Source: Enterococcus rivorum (GTDB taxonomy: Bacteria; Bacillota; Bacilli; Lactobacillales; Enterococcaceae). From it: a stretch of DNA of 64,000 nucleotides. The position numbers and the translations under genes are program-made. The notes below the pieces were generated by a model, which was given only the letters and a program-made list of their open reading frames with translations, had not been told where the DNA came from and searched no databases. Below are positions 9,003 to 18,030 of the stretch, in pieces. Position 1 is the first letter of the stretch, and each line of letters starts with the position of its first letter. The DNA lies in assembly GCF_001742285.1 (NCBI RefSeq), contig NZ_MIEK01000005.1, forward strand, positions 21,488 through 85,487, written 5' to 3'.

Positions 9003-11174
9003 ATGGCAGCTGTAGAAAAGAAAACGGTAAAAATATTTAGCAAAGAAGAAATTAAAAAAGCTGAATCAGTGGATATTTACGAGTTTTTAGGAGCTCATGG
9101 CTCTGGAGAATTGAAGGGCGGTGGTCGGTATCCAAAGTATTATATCAAGGGTCATAAGTCAATTGTTGTTGACCGCAAAAAGAATTACTTCTATCACAAT
9201 GGGCAGCACAAAGGGAATAACATTATTCGTCTATTGATGGATTACGAAGGATACAATTTCAGACAATCTGTTTCCTTTTTACTTGGTGAGGAGTTTGAGC
9301 AGCACCAGGGATATGATGAAGAAGCAGAAGAGCAAGAAGAATTTAAGTATCCTTACAAACATGAAAAGACGACAGAACGTGTCAAAAAATATCTAGTAGA
9401 CGAGCGTGGCATTGATCGTGAAATTGTAGATTACTTGATAGAAAATGGTTATGTTTATCAAGATAAGCAATACAAAAGTGTTGTTTTTGCTTGGAGAGAG
9501 AATGGATTAGCAAATGGGGAAATCGTCGGCGCTACGTCGCAAGGAACAATTATAGACCACGAAAGATATGGGAAACGCGGCACGGCCAAATTTATTGCAA
9601 AAAATTCAAAACGGAATTACGGGTTTAACATTACACTTGGAAATCCTGAAGCATATTATTTTTTTGAATCAAGTATTGATTTATTATCCTTCTGGTCGAC
9701 GCATAAGGAGTTAACAAATTGCCGTTTAATGAGCATGGAAGGCTTAAAGAAAAATTCACTGATTCAGTATATTCAGGAAACGTATCAGAATTTTAACCAG
9801 TTGCCAAAAGACGGGATCTTCTATGGTGTAGACAACGATTCTGCTGGTCACCGATTATACGATTATGCCTATCACTATCTAAATATCGCTAAAAAAAAAG
9901 CTGGAAAGGCAACGCCAAATGTCAATATGATTCCTTTTAACAATCAAATTTCTAAAGAACATTTTGACTTGTATCAAGAATTGTCACAAGAGTTTCCAGA
10001 AGCAACGTGGGAAATGTTAGCTACTATTCATAAAGTTGAAACGAATATGTCGAACGACAACAAAATTGCGAATGAGTATGATATTCAAAGTGCATTAGCT
10101 ATTTCAGACAAGAGTGAAGAGAAAATCGGACCAATTGATGTAAGAGCTGCATTGACCAAAATAGCTGCTACAATACAAGAAAAGCATTTAACACCTGAAA
10201 CATTAATTCGACTATATCCTGACGAGAAGTGGAATAGCACTGACCAATTATTTGTTAATCACAAGTTTGAAAGAGTATATGCTCTTTATTCTGAGAAGAA
10301 TTACGAAGTGGTTGAAACTGTTCAAAATGATTGGAACGATTATGTGAAGTCTGAACGGGCGAAAGGATTAATTACTGAGAAAGTTCCGCTTGCAGCCAAG
10401 CAACTAGAACCTGATTTTGTTTATGGACAAAAGAAAGAAGAGTTCACGTATTACATTCAAGATTCGGATTCAAAAATGAAGATTAAGGAACAACTCGTTG
10501 ATCGCTTTGGCATTCACCCGTCTATCGTGGGTGCGTTAGTACAAAAAGGCATGATTCGTCAAGATGTGAATGATCGAATTATCTATTTATGGAATCAGTC
10601 AGGAACTGTTGTCGGTGGTCAAATAAGAGGAACTTTCCAGGATAAAAAAGCTTTTGGCCGTGTGGGTTATGAACAAAAGATCATGGACCTGTCACTAGAA
10701 GGTTATGGATTTAATATTACATTAGGCAAGCCCAATAAAATCACATTCTTTCAAACGCCAGAGGACTTGCTTAGTTATTGGTCGCTAAATGTAGATCAAT
10801 TGAAGGATACAATCCTCTTTTCGTTGTCAGACGCCAATCCAGAATATGTCGCAAACAATATTAATATAAAATTAGCTTCAGGAGCTAAGATTGAAAAAAT
10901 TGAAATGTGTGTTGGGAACAATCAAAGTGGAATGCAATTACTCGATGATGTCTCTCAGCTGGAGGATTTTAATTTAGAAAACAGAACGTTGAAAACGGAT
11001 CAAGGGGAAGAAATAAAAGTTACTTCATTGCGTCCGAAGATTGGGGTCAACTGGTTAGCAGAGTTAGCCGCAAAAAGAGAAAGAGTCGCACGGTTAGAAG
11101 AATATAGACACTTGGAAAGTCAACGAGAAAATCAATATCAACGAACGCAGCAACAACAAAACTTATCAAGATAA
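9003..11174 (+). CDS. TOPRIM primase-like protein with two DUF3991/TOPRIM units
   Basis: 724 residues from ATG 9003, chosen because AAGGAGG stands just upstream (a GTG at 8967 lacks a site). The N-terminal region (EFLGAHGSGELKGGGRYPKY) resembles the DUF3991/CHC2-like start of plasmid primases. A TOPRIM core with GVDNDSAGH lies at about residue 275. A second, diverged copy of the same two-part unit fills the C-terminal half (IHPSIVGALVQKGM, then a TOPRIM-like segment with the acidic residues less clear). Such proteins are thought to prime DNA synthesis on the transferred strand. It is followed by ssb in the same direction. Confidence 0.75.
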   Translation: MAAVEKKTVKIFSKEEIKKAESVDIYEFLGAHGSGELKGGGRYPKYYIKGHKSIVVDRKKNYFYHNGQHKGNNIIRLLMDYEGYNFRQSVSFLLGEEFEQHQGYDEEAEEQEEFKYPYKHEKTTERVKKYLVDERGIDREIVDYLIENGYVYQDKQYKSVVFAWRENGLANGEIVGATSQGTIIDHERYGKRGTAKFIAKNSKRNYGFNITLGNPEAYYFFESSIDLLSFWSTHKELTNCRLMSMEGLKKNSLIQYIQETYQNFNQLPKDGIFYGVDNDSAGHRLYDYAYHYLNIAKKKAGKATPNVNMIPFNNQISKEHFDLYQELSQEFPEATWEMLATIHKVETNMSNDNKIANEYDIQSALAISDKSEEKIGPIDVRAALTKIAATIQEKHLTPETLIRLYPDEKWNSTDQLFVNHKFERVYALYSEKNYEVVETVQNDWNDYVKSERAKGLITEKVPLAAKQLEPDFVYGQKKEEFTYYIQDSDSKMKIKEQLVDRFGIHPSIVGALVQKGMIRQDVNDRIIYLWNQSGTVVGGQIRGTFQDKKAFGRVGYEQKIMDLSLEGYGFNITLGKPNKITFFQTPEDLLSYWSLNVDQLKDTILFSLSDANPEYVANNINIKLASGAKIEKIEMCVGNNQSGMQLLDDVSQLEDFNLENRTLKTDQGEEIKVTSLRPKIGVNWLAELAAKRERVARLEEYRHLESQRENQYQRTQQQQNLSR

Positions 11175-11195
11175 AAAAGAAAATGGAGGGTTATT

Positions 11196-11684
11196 ATGTT
11201 AAACAATTCAATTGTGGTTGGACGTCTTGTGAGAGATCCAAATTGTGGTCAAACTAAGAAGGGTGTGAAGTATGCAACATTCTCAATTGTACATGAACGA
11301 GACAATGTGGGCGCTGACGGAAAAAAGAAGACAGATCTCATTCCTTGCGTTGCCTGGAGAGAGACAGCTGTTAAGGTTGAGAGAGAATTAAAAAAAGGCA
11401 TGTTGATTGATGTCACAGGTGTTCTTCAGTCTCGAAGCTATATGAAACAAGGACAAAAAGTTTTCGTTGTAGAAGTTATCGTTGAGAGTTTTCACGGATT
11501 AGAATCCAAATCCGTAATCAATCGACGAATGGCAGGTACTAATACTACTAGCAACAAGCCAATAAATACTACTAATACTTGGAACAAAGAAGAAACAGAT
11601 TCACTCTATCAAGAAAATGGTTCTTATGATCCGTATGGAACAAATGATTATATGGAAATTACGGATGACGATGTTCCATTCTGA
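11196..11684 (+). CDS. ssb: Single-stranded DNA-binding protein
   Basis: 162 residues with an OB-fold typical of bacterial SSB (MLNNSIVVGRLVRDP, FSIVHERD, PCVAWRETA, KGMLIDVTGVLQSRSY), a flexible Asn/Thr-rich linker and the acidic tail ending DDDVPF that recruits partner proteins. Plasmid SSBs protect single-stranded DNA after transfer and dampen the SOS response in the recipient. It lies 21 bases after the primase-like gene behind ATGGAGG, consistent with a shared establishment role. Confidence 0.95.
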   Translation: MLNNSIVVGRLVRDPNCGQTKKGVKYATFSIVHERDNVGADGKKKTDLIPCVAWRETAVKVERELKKGMLIDVTGVLQSRSYMKQGQKVFVVEVIVESFHGLESKSVINRRMAGTNTTSNKPINTTNTWNKEETDSLYQENGSYDPYGTNDYMEITDDDVPF

Positions 11685-11705
11685 TCGAACTGAAGGGAGA
11701 GACAT

Positions 11706-12323
11706 ATGAGGCGATTCAAAAAGATTAACCAGCTGTTGTTTTTAGCAGCTGGTTTATTCATTTTATCAGGATGTATGATTGATCCACATGAAATTAAAAA
11801 GCAAACAGATCAACTAGAAGATAAGCTTAACGGTATGACGAACAGTGCTGAAGCAAATTCATTTCCGATCCTTAAAAAAATCCCTGTTCAATTGGCTCGT
11901 TCTATTGATGGAGACACAAGCGACTTTCTTTTAAACGGTGAAACGATACGAGTCCGCTATCTTCTTATTGATACACCAGAAACGGTTCAACCAGGTGTTT
12001 CGGTTCAACCTTTTGGTAAAGAGGCTAGTGACCGAACAAAAGGACTTTTAGAAAATGCTTCAGTAATTGAAATAATGTTTGATCGAGGGGATCAAAAAGA
12101 AAAGACAATTGATAGGAAACCACGCACGCTGGTCTATGTATTTGTTGATGGCAAATTAGTACAGGACATTTTAGTTCGGGAAGGGTTGGCTCGTATCGCT
12201 TATGTAAGTGAATCGAACACAACATATTTAGAACAGTTAACAGCTAGTGAGAACATCGCCAGAAGTCAAGGTGTTGGCATTTGGAGTTTGAAAGGATATG
12301 TGACGGAAAGAGGGTTTAACTAG
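11706..12323 (+). CDS. Thermonuclease-family lipoprotein
   Basis: 205 residues. The N-terminus is a lipoprotein signal with lipobox LSGC (Cys near residue 23). A staphylococcal nuclease-like OB-fold follows: ARSIDGDTSDFLLNG, RYLLIDTPE with the Arg, Asp and Glu expected for catalysis, then RKPRTLVYVFVDGK and LVREGLARIAYV. The family cleaves DNA or RNA with calcium. As a surface lipoprotein in a transfer region it may process extracellular DNA; similar genes are frequent in Gram-positive conjugative elements. It abuts the next gene directly. Confidence 0.88.
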   Translation: MRRFKKINQLLFLAAGLFILSGCMIDPHEIKKQTDQLEDKLNGMTNSAEANSFPILKKIPVQLARSIDGDTSDFLLNGETIRVRYLLIDTPETVQPGVSVQPFGKEASDRTKGLLENASVIEIMFDRGDQKEKTIDRKPRTLVYVFVDGKLVQDILVREGLARIAYVSESNTTYLEQLTASENIARSQGVGIWSLKGYVTERGFN

Positions 12324-12515
12324 ATGCTGAAAGAAATCACAATGCAGTTTTCTATTTTATTTGTAGTAGTAGTCTTCACTGCTATTTCTCTTTTCTTATT
12401 CCATTTAAGCACAATAAGAGAAAGTAAGGTTATTATTATTACGTTTGGACTATTAATGTACGGAGCACTGTTAGTTTTATCACTATATTATTATTTTACG
12501 TTATTTAGACAGTGA
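12324..12515 (+). CDS. Small two-helix membrane protein
   Basis: 63 residues with two hydrophobic segments (about 9-28 and 36-60) and few charges. The ATG directly follows the stop of the thermonuclease gene and GAGGG lies just upstream, so it is very likely translated as part of the same transcript. No family was recognised. A role at the membrane together with the nuclease lipoprotein is possible but only suggested by adjacency. Confidence 0.55.
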   Translation: MLKEITMQFSILFVVVVFTAISLFLFHLSTIRESKVIIITFGLLMYGALLVLSLYYYFTLFRQ

Positions 12516-12575
12516 ATTATTGAAATGGTGGATTTAACAGGAAAGCATAACATAGAAAAGAAAGAAGGAATAGAG

Positions 12576-13259
12576 ATGAAAGTGATACCATCAAATGTAA
12601 TAGAAATTGATTTTGAAGTTGACTTAGGAATTGATACATGGATACAAGGGTTAGGTATTATTATGGACACTATGGGTGAGGAAAATGTAGAGATTGAAAT
12701 AGGGGGAAGAATGATACCTAGCTATTTTGCTACTCGTTACACCTTTGAGGGAACAGTTAAAAACTATAAAAAAGCAAAAATAACTGGCAAATCGAAAGTA
12801 GGAACAGCCATTTATTTATTGTCTGAATTGCACCAACTTCTTTTGGAAGATTTTAGAAAGGACGATTGCAGATCCTTGAAATGGTATCCATTATTTGATC
12901 AAGATGATGAAATTGACAAAAGTGGAAATTTAGTAAAAATAACTTCAAAAATTGTAGAGAATTCTTTAATTATAAAAGAATTAAGTGGGTTGACAGTCGG
13001 TGATTTAATCACACCTATTGAAGATGAAAGGATACCTGAATTACTATCTAGTCACTGGCATGAAATAACTAAAGTTGATGTGGAAAAAGGAAGAGTGTAC
13101 TTCAAAAGATATTCTGAAGATTCTTCTTTTTTTGCAAGACTTTTCTATAAGTGGTCTCCCGAAGAATCCAGTGTGTCAATTGATAGAATTTTGTTTAGAA
13201 ATAATGAAAAAGAGAGTAGAGATAACGTCCAAGTGAATAATAATTTGGAAAGAGGTTAA
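12576..13259 (+). CDS. Hypothetical protein, conserved-looking, unknown function
   Basis: 227 residues from ATG 12576, preferred over an in-frame ATG at 12525 because GAAGGAA precedes it at normal spacing. No membrane segment or signal. It is acidic, with a beta-rich N-terminal half and a C-terminal segment ending in a polar tail. It lies between the small membrane protein and a Cys-motif protein in the same direction and ends nine bases before the next start. I do not recognise a family. Confidence 0.6.
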   Translation: MKVIPSNVIEIDFEVDLGIDTWIQGLGIIMDTMGEENVEIEIGGRMIPSYFATRYTFEGTVKNYKKAKITGKSKVGTAIYLLSELHQLLLEDFRKDDCRSLKWYPLFDQDDEIDKSGNLVKITSKIVENSLIIKELSGLTVGDLITPIEDERIPELLSSHWHEITKVDVEKGRVYFKRYSEDSSFFARLFYKWSPEESSVSIDRILFRNNEKESRDNVQVNNNLERG

Positions 13260-13267
13260 AAATCAAG

Positions 13268-13621
13268 ATGAATAGCATAACTTTTAAAGTCTATGGTTGG
13301 CAAAGGCAAATTCATTTAAGTAACATTGTTGAAGCAGAGATCAGAGCGGATCTTCTAAAAGAGGTTAGCTATTTGTATGTGACAAAACTAGTATCATTGG
13401 GTGACGAGATAGAAGCTATGTCCTTTAGTGTGCAAGTGGGAAGTGAACAGGATGTTGCCATATACTATCAAGGAAAGGACCTTGAAGAGGACAGAGAGTT
13501 TCTAGAAACATGTTTTCAATGTGGCAAAGTAAATGTTGATTGGAGCGTACATGGTGTAACTTGCGAAGATTGTATTGAAAGACATATCGACGAATATATT
13601 ACACAATCGAATACTAATTAA
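13268..13621 (+). CDS. Hypothetical protein with C-terminal four-cysteine motif
   Basis: 117 residues. Two CxxC pairs near the C-terminus (CFQCGKVN and CEDCIERH) would form a zinc ribbon or knuckle. The N-terminal 80 residues have no recognised motif. It is the last gene of the rightward run: a strong terminator follows its stop immediately. The function is unknown; the zinc motif suggests nucleic acid or protein binding. Confidence 0.6.
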   Translation: MNSITFKVYGWQRQIHLSNIVEAEIRADLLKEVSYLYVTKLVSLGDEIEAMSFSVQVGSEQDVAIYYQGKDLEEDREFLETCFQCGKVNVDWSVHGVTCEDCIERHIDEYITQSNTN

Positions 13622-13648
13622 GGCCTTCAACGGGCCTTTTTTTTTGCA
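13622..13648 (+). terminator. Rho-independent terminator
   Basis: AAGGCC and GGGCCTT pair around a six-base loop and are followed by a run of nine T. It closes the long rightward transcript that ends at 13621. Confidence 0.9.
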
Positions 13649-13769
13649 ATTAAATGAGGAGATATTGTTAGAAACTAAAAAACAATCTTAACGTTGGTAA
13701 GTTAAAATTGCCTTTTAATTAAAAATGTCGAAATACGGGTTTGTCAAAAGTATTATAAAGCTGGAGTGA

Positions 13770-14237
13770 TTATTGGATCTTCAGTACGGACATTTTTTGT
13801 CTATTTTTAAAAACCAAATTATTCTCGAACTTTTGAACCTCTTCTTGTTTCTTTCTTAAAAACGCATCGGAAACAGAAAGTGGAAAGCAACCCTCTCGTT
13901 CCAACAAAATATTTTCAATAATAAAATTTTTTTTAGTGAAGAAAGTAAATCTTTCCTGGTCTTTTTCTCTAAAAAAAATATCTTTAGCTTTTCTTGCTGC
14001 CCGTAGTAAATAATACAAGGTTAGTGTTTTTTCATTTAATAAGTCTTCAGTACTTCGAGACATTAGCTCAAAGATCAAATGTTCATTTTCCCTAATCATA
14101 GGGATTTCATAAATCATTTGAGTTTGTCTTTCACTGTTAAAACAGATTTCTTCTGAAGAAAAAGTAAGATCACAATATGGACAATGAAGTGATTTGTCCA
14201 GGTAAGTACCACAATATTTACATGTTGCATTATCCAT
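13770..14237 (-). CDS. Zinc-ribbon hypothetical protein
   Basis: 155 residues. The N-terminus carries CKYCGTYLDKSLHCPYC, two CxxC pairs spaced like a small zinc ribbon. The rest is charged and probably helical. AAAGGAG lies upstream of the ATG at normal spacing. It is the last gene of the leftward run that begins near the first ROOL-like RNA copy. Function unknown. Confidence 0.65.
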   Translation of the reverse strand: MDNATCKYCGTYLDKSLHCPYCDLTFSSEEICFNSERQTQMIYEIPMIRENEHLIFELMSRSTEDLLNEKTLTLYYLLRAARKAKDIFFREKDQERFTFFTKKNFIIENILLEREGCFPLSVSDAFLRKKQEEVQKFENNLVFKNRQKMSVLKIQ

Positions 14238-14310
14238 GTTGTTCCGCTCCTTTAAAATGATAGTACACTGTATATATTACACAAAAAGGCAATAAAAAAC
14301 AGTCTTTTAC

Positions 14311-14508
14311 TTAGAAATGGTGTCTTTTTATTAAAATCACCAGGGTTACAGTAGAAAATATGATAATTGTTGTCTGCTGAAATGACGACGATTGATTGGG
14401 AAAGTGACAAACAAATAATAATAGAATCAATACAAGTGTAAACTGAACAAATTTTTTCAATAGAAATAATAGGCATTTAAAAATCGGCTGAAGAGATAAT
14501 AGGATCAT
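14311..14508 (-). CDS. Possible small two-helix membrane protein
   Basis: 65 residues with two hydrophobic stretches (about 5-35 and 46-61) and a short polar linker. Its ATG overlaps the stop of the upstream leftward gene in an ATGA arrangement, which favours real coupled translation. There is no independent ribosome binding site and the region is AT-rich, so chance remains possible. Function unknown. Confidence 0.4.
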   Translation of the reverse strand: MILLSLQPIFKCLLFLLKKFVQFTLVLILLLFVCHFPNQSSSFQQTTIIIFSTVTLVILIKRHHF

Positions 14509-14855
14509 GTGGGAGTTACCTCAACAGTAATTGATTTTAGAAATAAGGCAACCTCGTATTCTCCAATGGGATCTAGTGGGATCAATTTATTATTTTGATC
14601 ACGACCAACAAGCAAAAAATTATCAGAGTCTATTATTTCGACTTTGTTATCCCAATGGACTTTAAGAGAGCAGGTGTTATGTTCATTTAAGCTGTAGACA
14701 ATCGAGATATTTTTAGATAAATCAACACCAAGAAAATTATGAGTATCGAGTAAAATAGAAATTGTTTCGATTGTAAATGCTGGAATTACGTCATAATACT
14801 TAATTTTAAAATAATTGTTGTTGAGTGAGTAATGAATAAATTTTGGTTGAATCAT
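14505..14855 (-). CDS. Hypothetical protein, first gene of leftward operon facing RNA copy 1
   Basis: 116 residues from the ATG at 14855, chosen because AGGAGGG stands six bases upstream; a longer frame extends into the RNA copy but has no site. The sequence is beta-rich with no membrane segment and no recognised family. It starts about 25 bases downstream (leftward) of the palindrome-like element that borders the first ROOL-like RNA copy, so the two are divergently arranged. Confidence 0.6.
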   Translation of the reverse strand: MIQPKFIHYSLNNNYFKIKYYDVIPAFTIETISILLDTHNFLGVDLSKNISIVYSLNEHNTCSLKVHWDNKVEIIDSDNFLLVGRDQNNKLIPLDPIGEYEVALFLKSITVEVTPT

Positions 14856-14878
14856 AAGAAACCCTCCTGAATTGTGCT

Positions 14879-14895
14879 TGAATGGACTTACTTCA
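14879..14895. promoter_or_regulatory. Degenerate palindrome between RNA copy 1 and leftward operon
   Basis: TGAATGGACTTACTTCA is the counterpart of the TGAAGTAACTTACTTCA element found at the same place in front of the other two RNA copies; the left arm is degenerate here. The common position between a leftward operon and a rightward RNA suggests an operator or shared promoter element. Confidence 0.45.
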
Positions 14896-14929
14896 AACAT
14901 GTTTTTTTATTTTTTTGATTGATTGACCA

Positions 14930-15430
14930 GTAAATACCATTGATTGAGCGATTTGCAAGGGCGTACAGCTGCACCAATTTTAATTGGATGCAGGTGTAGG
15001 TGTATCTTCCCTTGCGAATGTAAGCGAGATCTATGGTATAGGCAACGAAGTTGCCGAGAGGGTCGAGCAAAAAAATAAAACTGTTTGGGGTTTGACCTAA
15101 AAGGGGCCCTGGTCGGCGTAGCCGAGTGGGGTGGCAGACGACGCACGTCGGCAGCCATTACAAAAAGAGCGGTCGTCTGAGGTAGTCAGACGATGCGAAG
15201 AATCAATATAGCGAAGCGTCAAGGGAAGAGAAAGAAGGGCGAAGCGGGTCCGATTGAACGACCGTATATTGATTGTTAGCAAGCGGCAGCATGAGCCCCT
15301 GGGCGAATGCTAACCACGAAGTGGTGGTCTTTTCGACGAGCGGAACGCACGGCGAATCTTCAATAAAAGCGTGCTGTCTAGCACGCTCAAACCTGATTGT
15401 TAACGACCTGAAGGGAGTAATCGGGTTTTA
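14930..15430 (+). ncRNA. Large structured noncoding RNA, ROOL-like, copy 1
   Basis: About 500 nt without a credible gene but packed with complementary arms: TACCAT/ATGGTA (14935/15033), GCAAGGG/CCCTTGC (14955/15009), CCAATT/AATTGG, GGCAAC-GAA-GTTGCC (15041), CGTCTGA/TCAGACG (15174/15186), AATCAATATA/TATATTGATT (15201/15265), GTTAGCA/TGCTAAC (15275/15308), AGCGTGCT/AGCACGCT (15368/15380), and a 3' terminator CCTGATT/AATCGGG then TTTT. G-U changes between copies keep pairing only if the plus strand is transcribed. Length, hairpin density and a Firmicutes plasmid setting fit the ROOL class; the class call is from memory and needs a covariance-model search. Confidence 0.6.
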
Positions 15431-15435
15431 TCCTT

Positions 15436-15473
15436 TAAGAAAATCTTTGCAAGAGCAAAGATTTTCTAGCCTT
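15436..15473. terminator. Bidirectional terminator between RNA copy 1 and the DUF4942 gene
   Basis: AGAAAATCTTTG pairs with CAAAGATTTTCT around a six-base loop. It separates the end of the rightward RNA from the end of the leftward gene at 15478 and can serve both. Confidence 0.7.
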
Positions 15474-15477
15474 TTAT

Positions 15478-16995
15478 TTATTGATTTAATGCGGTTGTAT
15501 CGCCTAAGATGGAAAAATGTTCATTCATAAACTCTTGGGCTTCTGGTTTGTTTTTGATATCTTCACTTGTAGGTATCCAACCGTAATGTTGGCCACATAC
15601 AAAATTTAATTTTTCAAGCAATTCTAAATCTTTGAACCAAATGTGCATAGTACCTTTGGCAAATAACTTAAATCTCATGAAATCGTTCTCGAAATGGTTG
15701 TATTCTATCATGGTAAACTCTGTAGGTACTTTTGGATCAAGTAGTTTGAACATTTTCAATAGGTCGTTTATATAATCTTTTGTTGAGTAGTTCAAGTCCT
15801 CAAATGATTCGGTTTTTTTGAAAGAATTTAAATAGTAGAACCTCCCAAATGCATATGACGGAATAATGACTTTTTTATTTATTTTGTGTGCTTTGTTGGT
15901 TTTCCATCCGTTGTAGTAATGAATGTTTTTACTACCTGAGTTCATGTGGTAATTGGTTATTTTTTCAAACCACTCTAAGCAACTTTCTAAAATGATTTCA
16001 TGACCATTGTTCATAAGAGCAGTTAAGAGAAGTATAATATTCTCTTCGGTTACTTCTAATTTCCTAGCAGCTGCTATTTTTTCGTTCATGAGAGAAGAGC
16101 CATGAGAAGTCAATTGATTCTTAAATTCTTGTGTTTGTAAAATTTGTTCCCAATAATTTTTACGTAAAATCATTATTTCATTGTTGATGTTTGACTCATA
16201 ACTATAACTTACTGGTGTGTGGTAATAGAAAGTATTTCTACTTGTCACTTCCTTTATTTTTGATTTAATCTTAGACTCAAAAGCTTCTCTAACATGTTTA
16301 GCCTTGTAGAAATTTTTTATCACGTGTACATGTTGGTGATAAGCGGAAACAAGATAACGAATTTCTTTCATTCGGTTCTGAACTTCTTTGTCGGCTATAA
16401 GGGTACTTAACCCTGTTTCTAATTTGTCAGATTTTCCGTATCTAGGGTTGTAACTTGTTTGTAGGATATCTAACATTTCGGTTTTTTTAGAATCAATAAC
16501 TAGTGAAATAACGGCATATGTTTTGCCATCATCGTACAAGTTTTCATAGTAGTCTATTTCAGGATTGTGTTTATCAAGCATTTTTAACGTTCCATTGTTT
16601 GAGGCAAGAGCTTCCGTAGAAATAACAGAAGAAATGAAACACGCGTGTTCTACTTGTGTTGAAGCTAAAAGAATAGCTTTCATTAAATATTGCACTTGTT
16701 GTTCAATTGGTGGAACCATAATGATGGTATTAAATTCTAAGTAAGTTTCAAGGGATAGAAAATCATAAGCGATAATATCAAAATTTTTAGATTTTATCTC
16801 TTTGAGGGAGTCTTCTTCATTAGAAACGATAGAAAAAGAATGACTGCTGTTTCTACCATTCAATTCATTTATTTCCTCAATCACTGGAAGTGATTGAGGG
16901 TTAACAATTAAGTTGTTGTGTGCCGAGTACTTAGGCATATTTTTACATAGTAATTTTTCTACTTTCAATTCTTTAGCAATTTGAGTTATATTCAT
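15478..16995 (-). CDS. DUF4942-type protein with degenerate DNA methyltransferase segment
   Basis: 505 residues from ATG 16995 (GAAGGA six bases upstream; ATG 17001 is too close to that site). The segment FDIIAYDFLSLETYLEF followed by MVPPIEQ near residue 95 has the layout of an N6-adenine methyltransferase around its NPPF motif, but Asn is replaced by Val and the aromatic residue by Ile, so methylation is unlikely. The C-terminal 200 residues (AFGRFYYLNSFKK, FMRFKLFAKGTMHIWFKD, LLEKLNFVCGQ) match the DUF4942 pattern seen next to such methyltransferases on phages and plasmids. It runs toward RNA copy 1. Confidence 0.65.
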   Translation of the reverse strand: MNITQIAKELKVEKLLCKNMPKYSAHNNLIVNPQSLPVIEEINELNGRNSSHSFSIVSNEEDSLKEIKSKNFDIIAYDFLSLETYLEFNTIIMVPPIEQQVQYLMKAILLASTQVEHACFISSVISTEALASNNGTLKMLDKHNPEIDYYENLYDDGKTYAVISLVIDSKKTEMLDILQTSYNPRYGKSDKLETGLSTLIADKEVQNRMKEIRYLVSAYHQHVHVIKNFYKAKHVREAFESKIKSKIKEVTSRNTFYYHTPVSYSYESNINNEIMILRKNYWEQILQTQEFKNQLTSHGSSLMNEKIAAARKLEVTEENIILLLTALMNNGHEIILESCLEWFEKITNYHMNSGSKNIHYYNGWKTNKAHKINKKVIIPSYAFGRFYYLNSFKKTESFEDLNYSTKDYINDLLKMFKLLDPKVPTEFTMIEYNHFENDFMRFKLFAKGTMHIWFKDLELLEKLNFVCGQHYGWIPTSEDIKNKPEAQEFMNEHFSILGDTTALNQ

Positions 16996-17016
16996 GTTCA
17001 TTCCTTCTTTCTTTTA

Positions 17017-17454
17017 TTAAGAAATTCTTATTAATCCGCCGCCACTTGCTTGAATAGCGATAGTTCCGTATTCAGAACAATGAGGGTCTGAAATATTGTT
17101 ACAGTAAACGAAGGCGGTATTGTTTTTAAGGTCTTCGTGATCGTCTGGCCACTCTTCTGAGTGGTTGGAAACATACATAAAATCATAGAGAAGACCAAAT
17201 TCAGTGTTTGTTTTTACCACGTGATAGACCAAAGCGCTATATTCTTGTTGGAATGATTCTATCAGTGTTTTCATTTCTTCAGTGACATGGTACAGAACAC
17301 CTATCACTCTTTTATTTTGATTGACATTTAAAAGACTGCGTTCAGTGTAGAAAACGATAGAATCGTCTTCAAATTGACGAATAACATCAGAATGTAAATC
17401 GAAGTAGTTCAATCGCTTAACAGCCTCTACTTTTTTTTCTTCAATTGGAATCAT
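17017..17454 (-). CDS. Hypothetical protein, first gene of leftward operon facing RNA copy 2
   Basis: 145 residues, acidic, with no membrane segment; the C-terminus ends in a short Gly-rich segment (QASGGGLIRIS). AAAGGAGG lies seven bases before the ATG. It is transcribed leftward together with the DUF4942 gene and starts next to the palindrome that borders RNA copy 2. I do not recognise a family. Confidence 0.6.
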   Translation of the reverse strand: MIPIEEKKVEAVKRLNYFDLHSDVIRQFEDDSIVFYTERSLLNVNQNKRVIGVLYHVTEEMKTLIESFQQEYSALVYHVVKTNTEFGLLYDFMYVSNHSEEWPDDHEDLKNNTAFVYCNNISDPHCSEYGTIAIQASGGGLIRIS

Positions 17455-17476
17455 AAAAAATCCTCCTTTTTATGCC

Positions 17477-17493
17477 TGAAGTAACTTACTTCA
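17477..17493. promoter_or_regulatory. Perfect palindrome between RNA copy 2 and leftward operon
   Basis: TGAAGTAACTTACTTCA is perfectly symmetrical around its central C. It sits between the divergent leftward operon and the rightward RNA and recurs in front of copies 1 (degenerate) and 3 (one central change), suggesting a protein binding site that controls one or both directions. Confidence 0.55.
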
Positions 17494-17525
17494 AACATGT
17501 TTTTATTTTTTTGGTTGATTGACCA

Positions 17526-18026
17526 GTAAATACCATTGATTGAGCGATTTGCAAGGGCGTACAGCTGCACCAATTTTAATTGGATGCAGGTGTAGGTGTA
17601 TCTTCCCTTGCGAATGTAAGCGAGATCTATGGTATAGGCAACGAAGTTGCCGAGAGGGTCGAGCAAAAAAATAAAACTGTTTGGGGTTTGACCTAAAAGG
17701 GGCCCTGGTCGGCGTAGCCGAGTGGGGTGGCAGACGACGCACGTCGGCAGCCATTACAAAAAGAGCGGTCGTCTGAGGTAGTCAGACGATGCGAAGAATC
17801 AATATAGCGAAGCGTCAAGGGAAGAGAAAGAAGGGCGAAGCGGGTCCGATTGAACGACCGTATATTGATTGTTGGCAAGCGGCAGCATGAGCCCTTGGGC
17901 GAATGCTAACCACGAAGTGGTGGTCTTTTCGACGAGCGGAACGCACGGCGAATCTTCAATAAAAGCGTGCTGTCTAGCACGCTCAAACCCGATTGTTAAC
18001 GACCTGAAGGGAGTAATCGGGTTTTA
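17526..18026 (+). ncRNA. Large structured noncoding RNA, ROOL-like, copy 2
   Basis: Nearly identical to copy 1 over about 500 nt at a constant offset of 2596 bases with no insertions. Two differences fall in paired arms and both keep pairing in plus-strand RNA: the terminator arm is CCCGATT (17988) against CCTGATT in copy 1, and TTGGCA replaces TTAGCA opposite TGCTAA. The terminator ends with AATCGGG and TTTT (18015-18025). The near identity shows recent duplication or active homogenisation. Confidence 0.6.
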
Positions 18027-18030
18027 TCCT

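Noticed and set aside
14252..14476. 74-codon minus-strand frame overlapping the small membrane frame at 14311
   Set aside because: It lacks a ribosome binding site and the competing frame has an ATGA overlap with the upstream gene.
14888..15282. Open frames on the minus strand inside RNA copy 1, repeated in copies 2 and 3
   Set aside because: They recur only because the RNA is repeated, have no ribosome binding sites, and differences between copies preserve RNA pairing rather than codons.
15273..15530. 85-codon plus-strand frame across the end of RNA copy 1
   Set aside because: It crosses the RNA terminator and a bidirectional terminator and overlaps the DUF4942 gene antisense.
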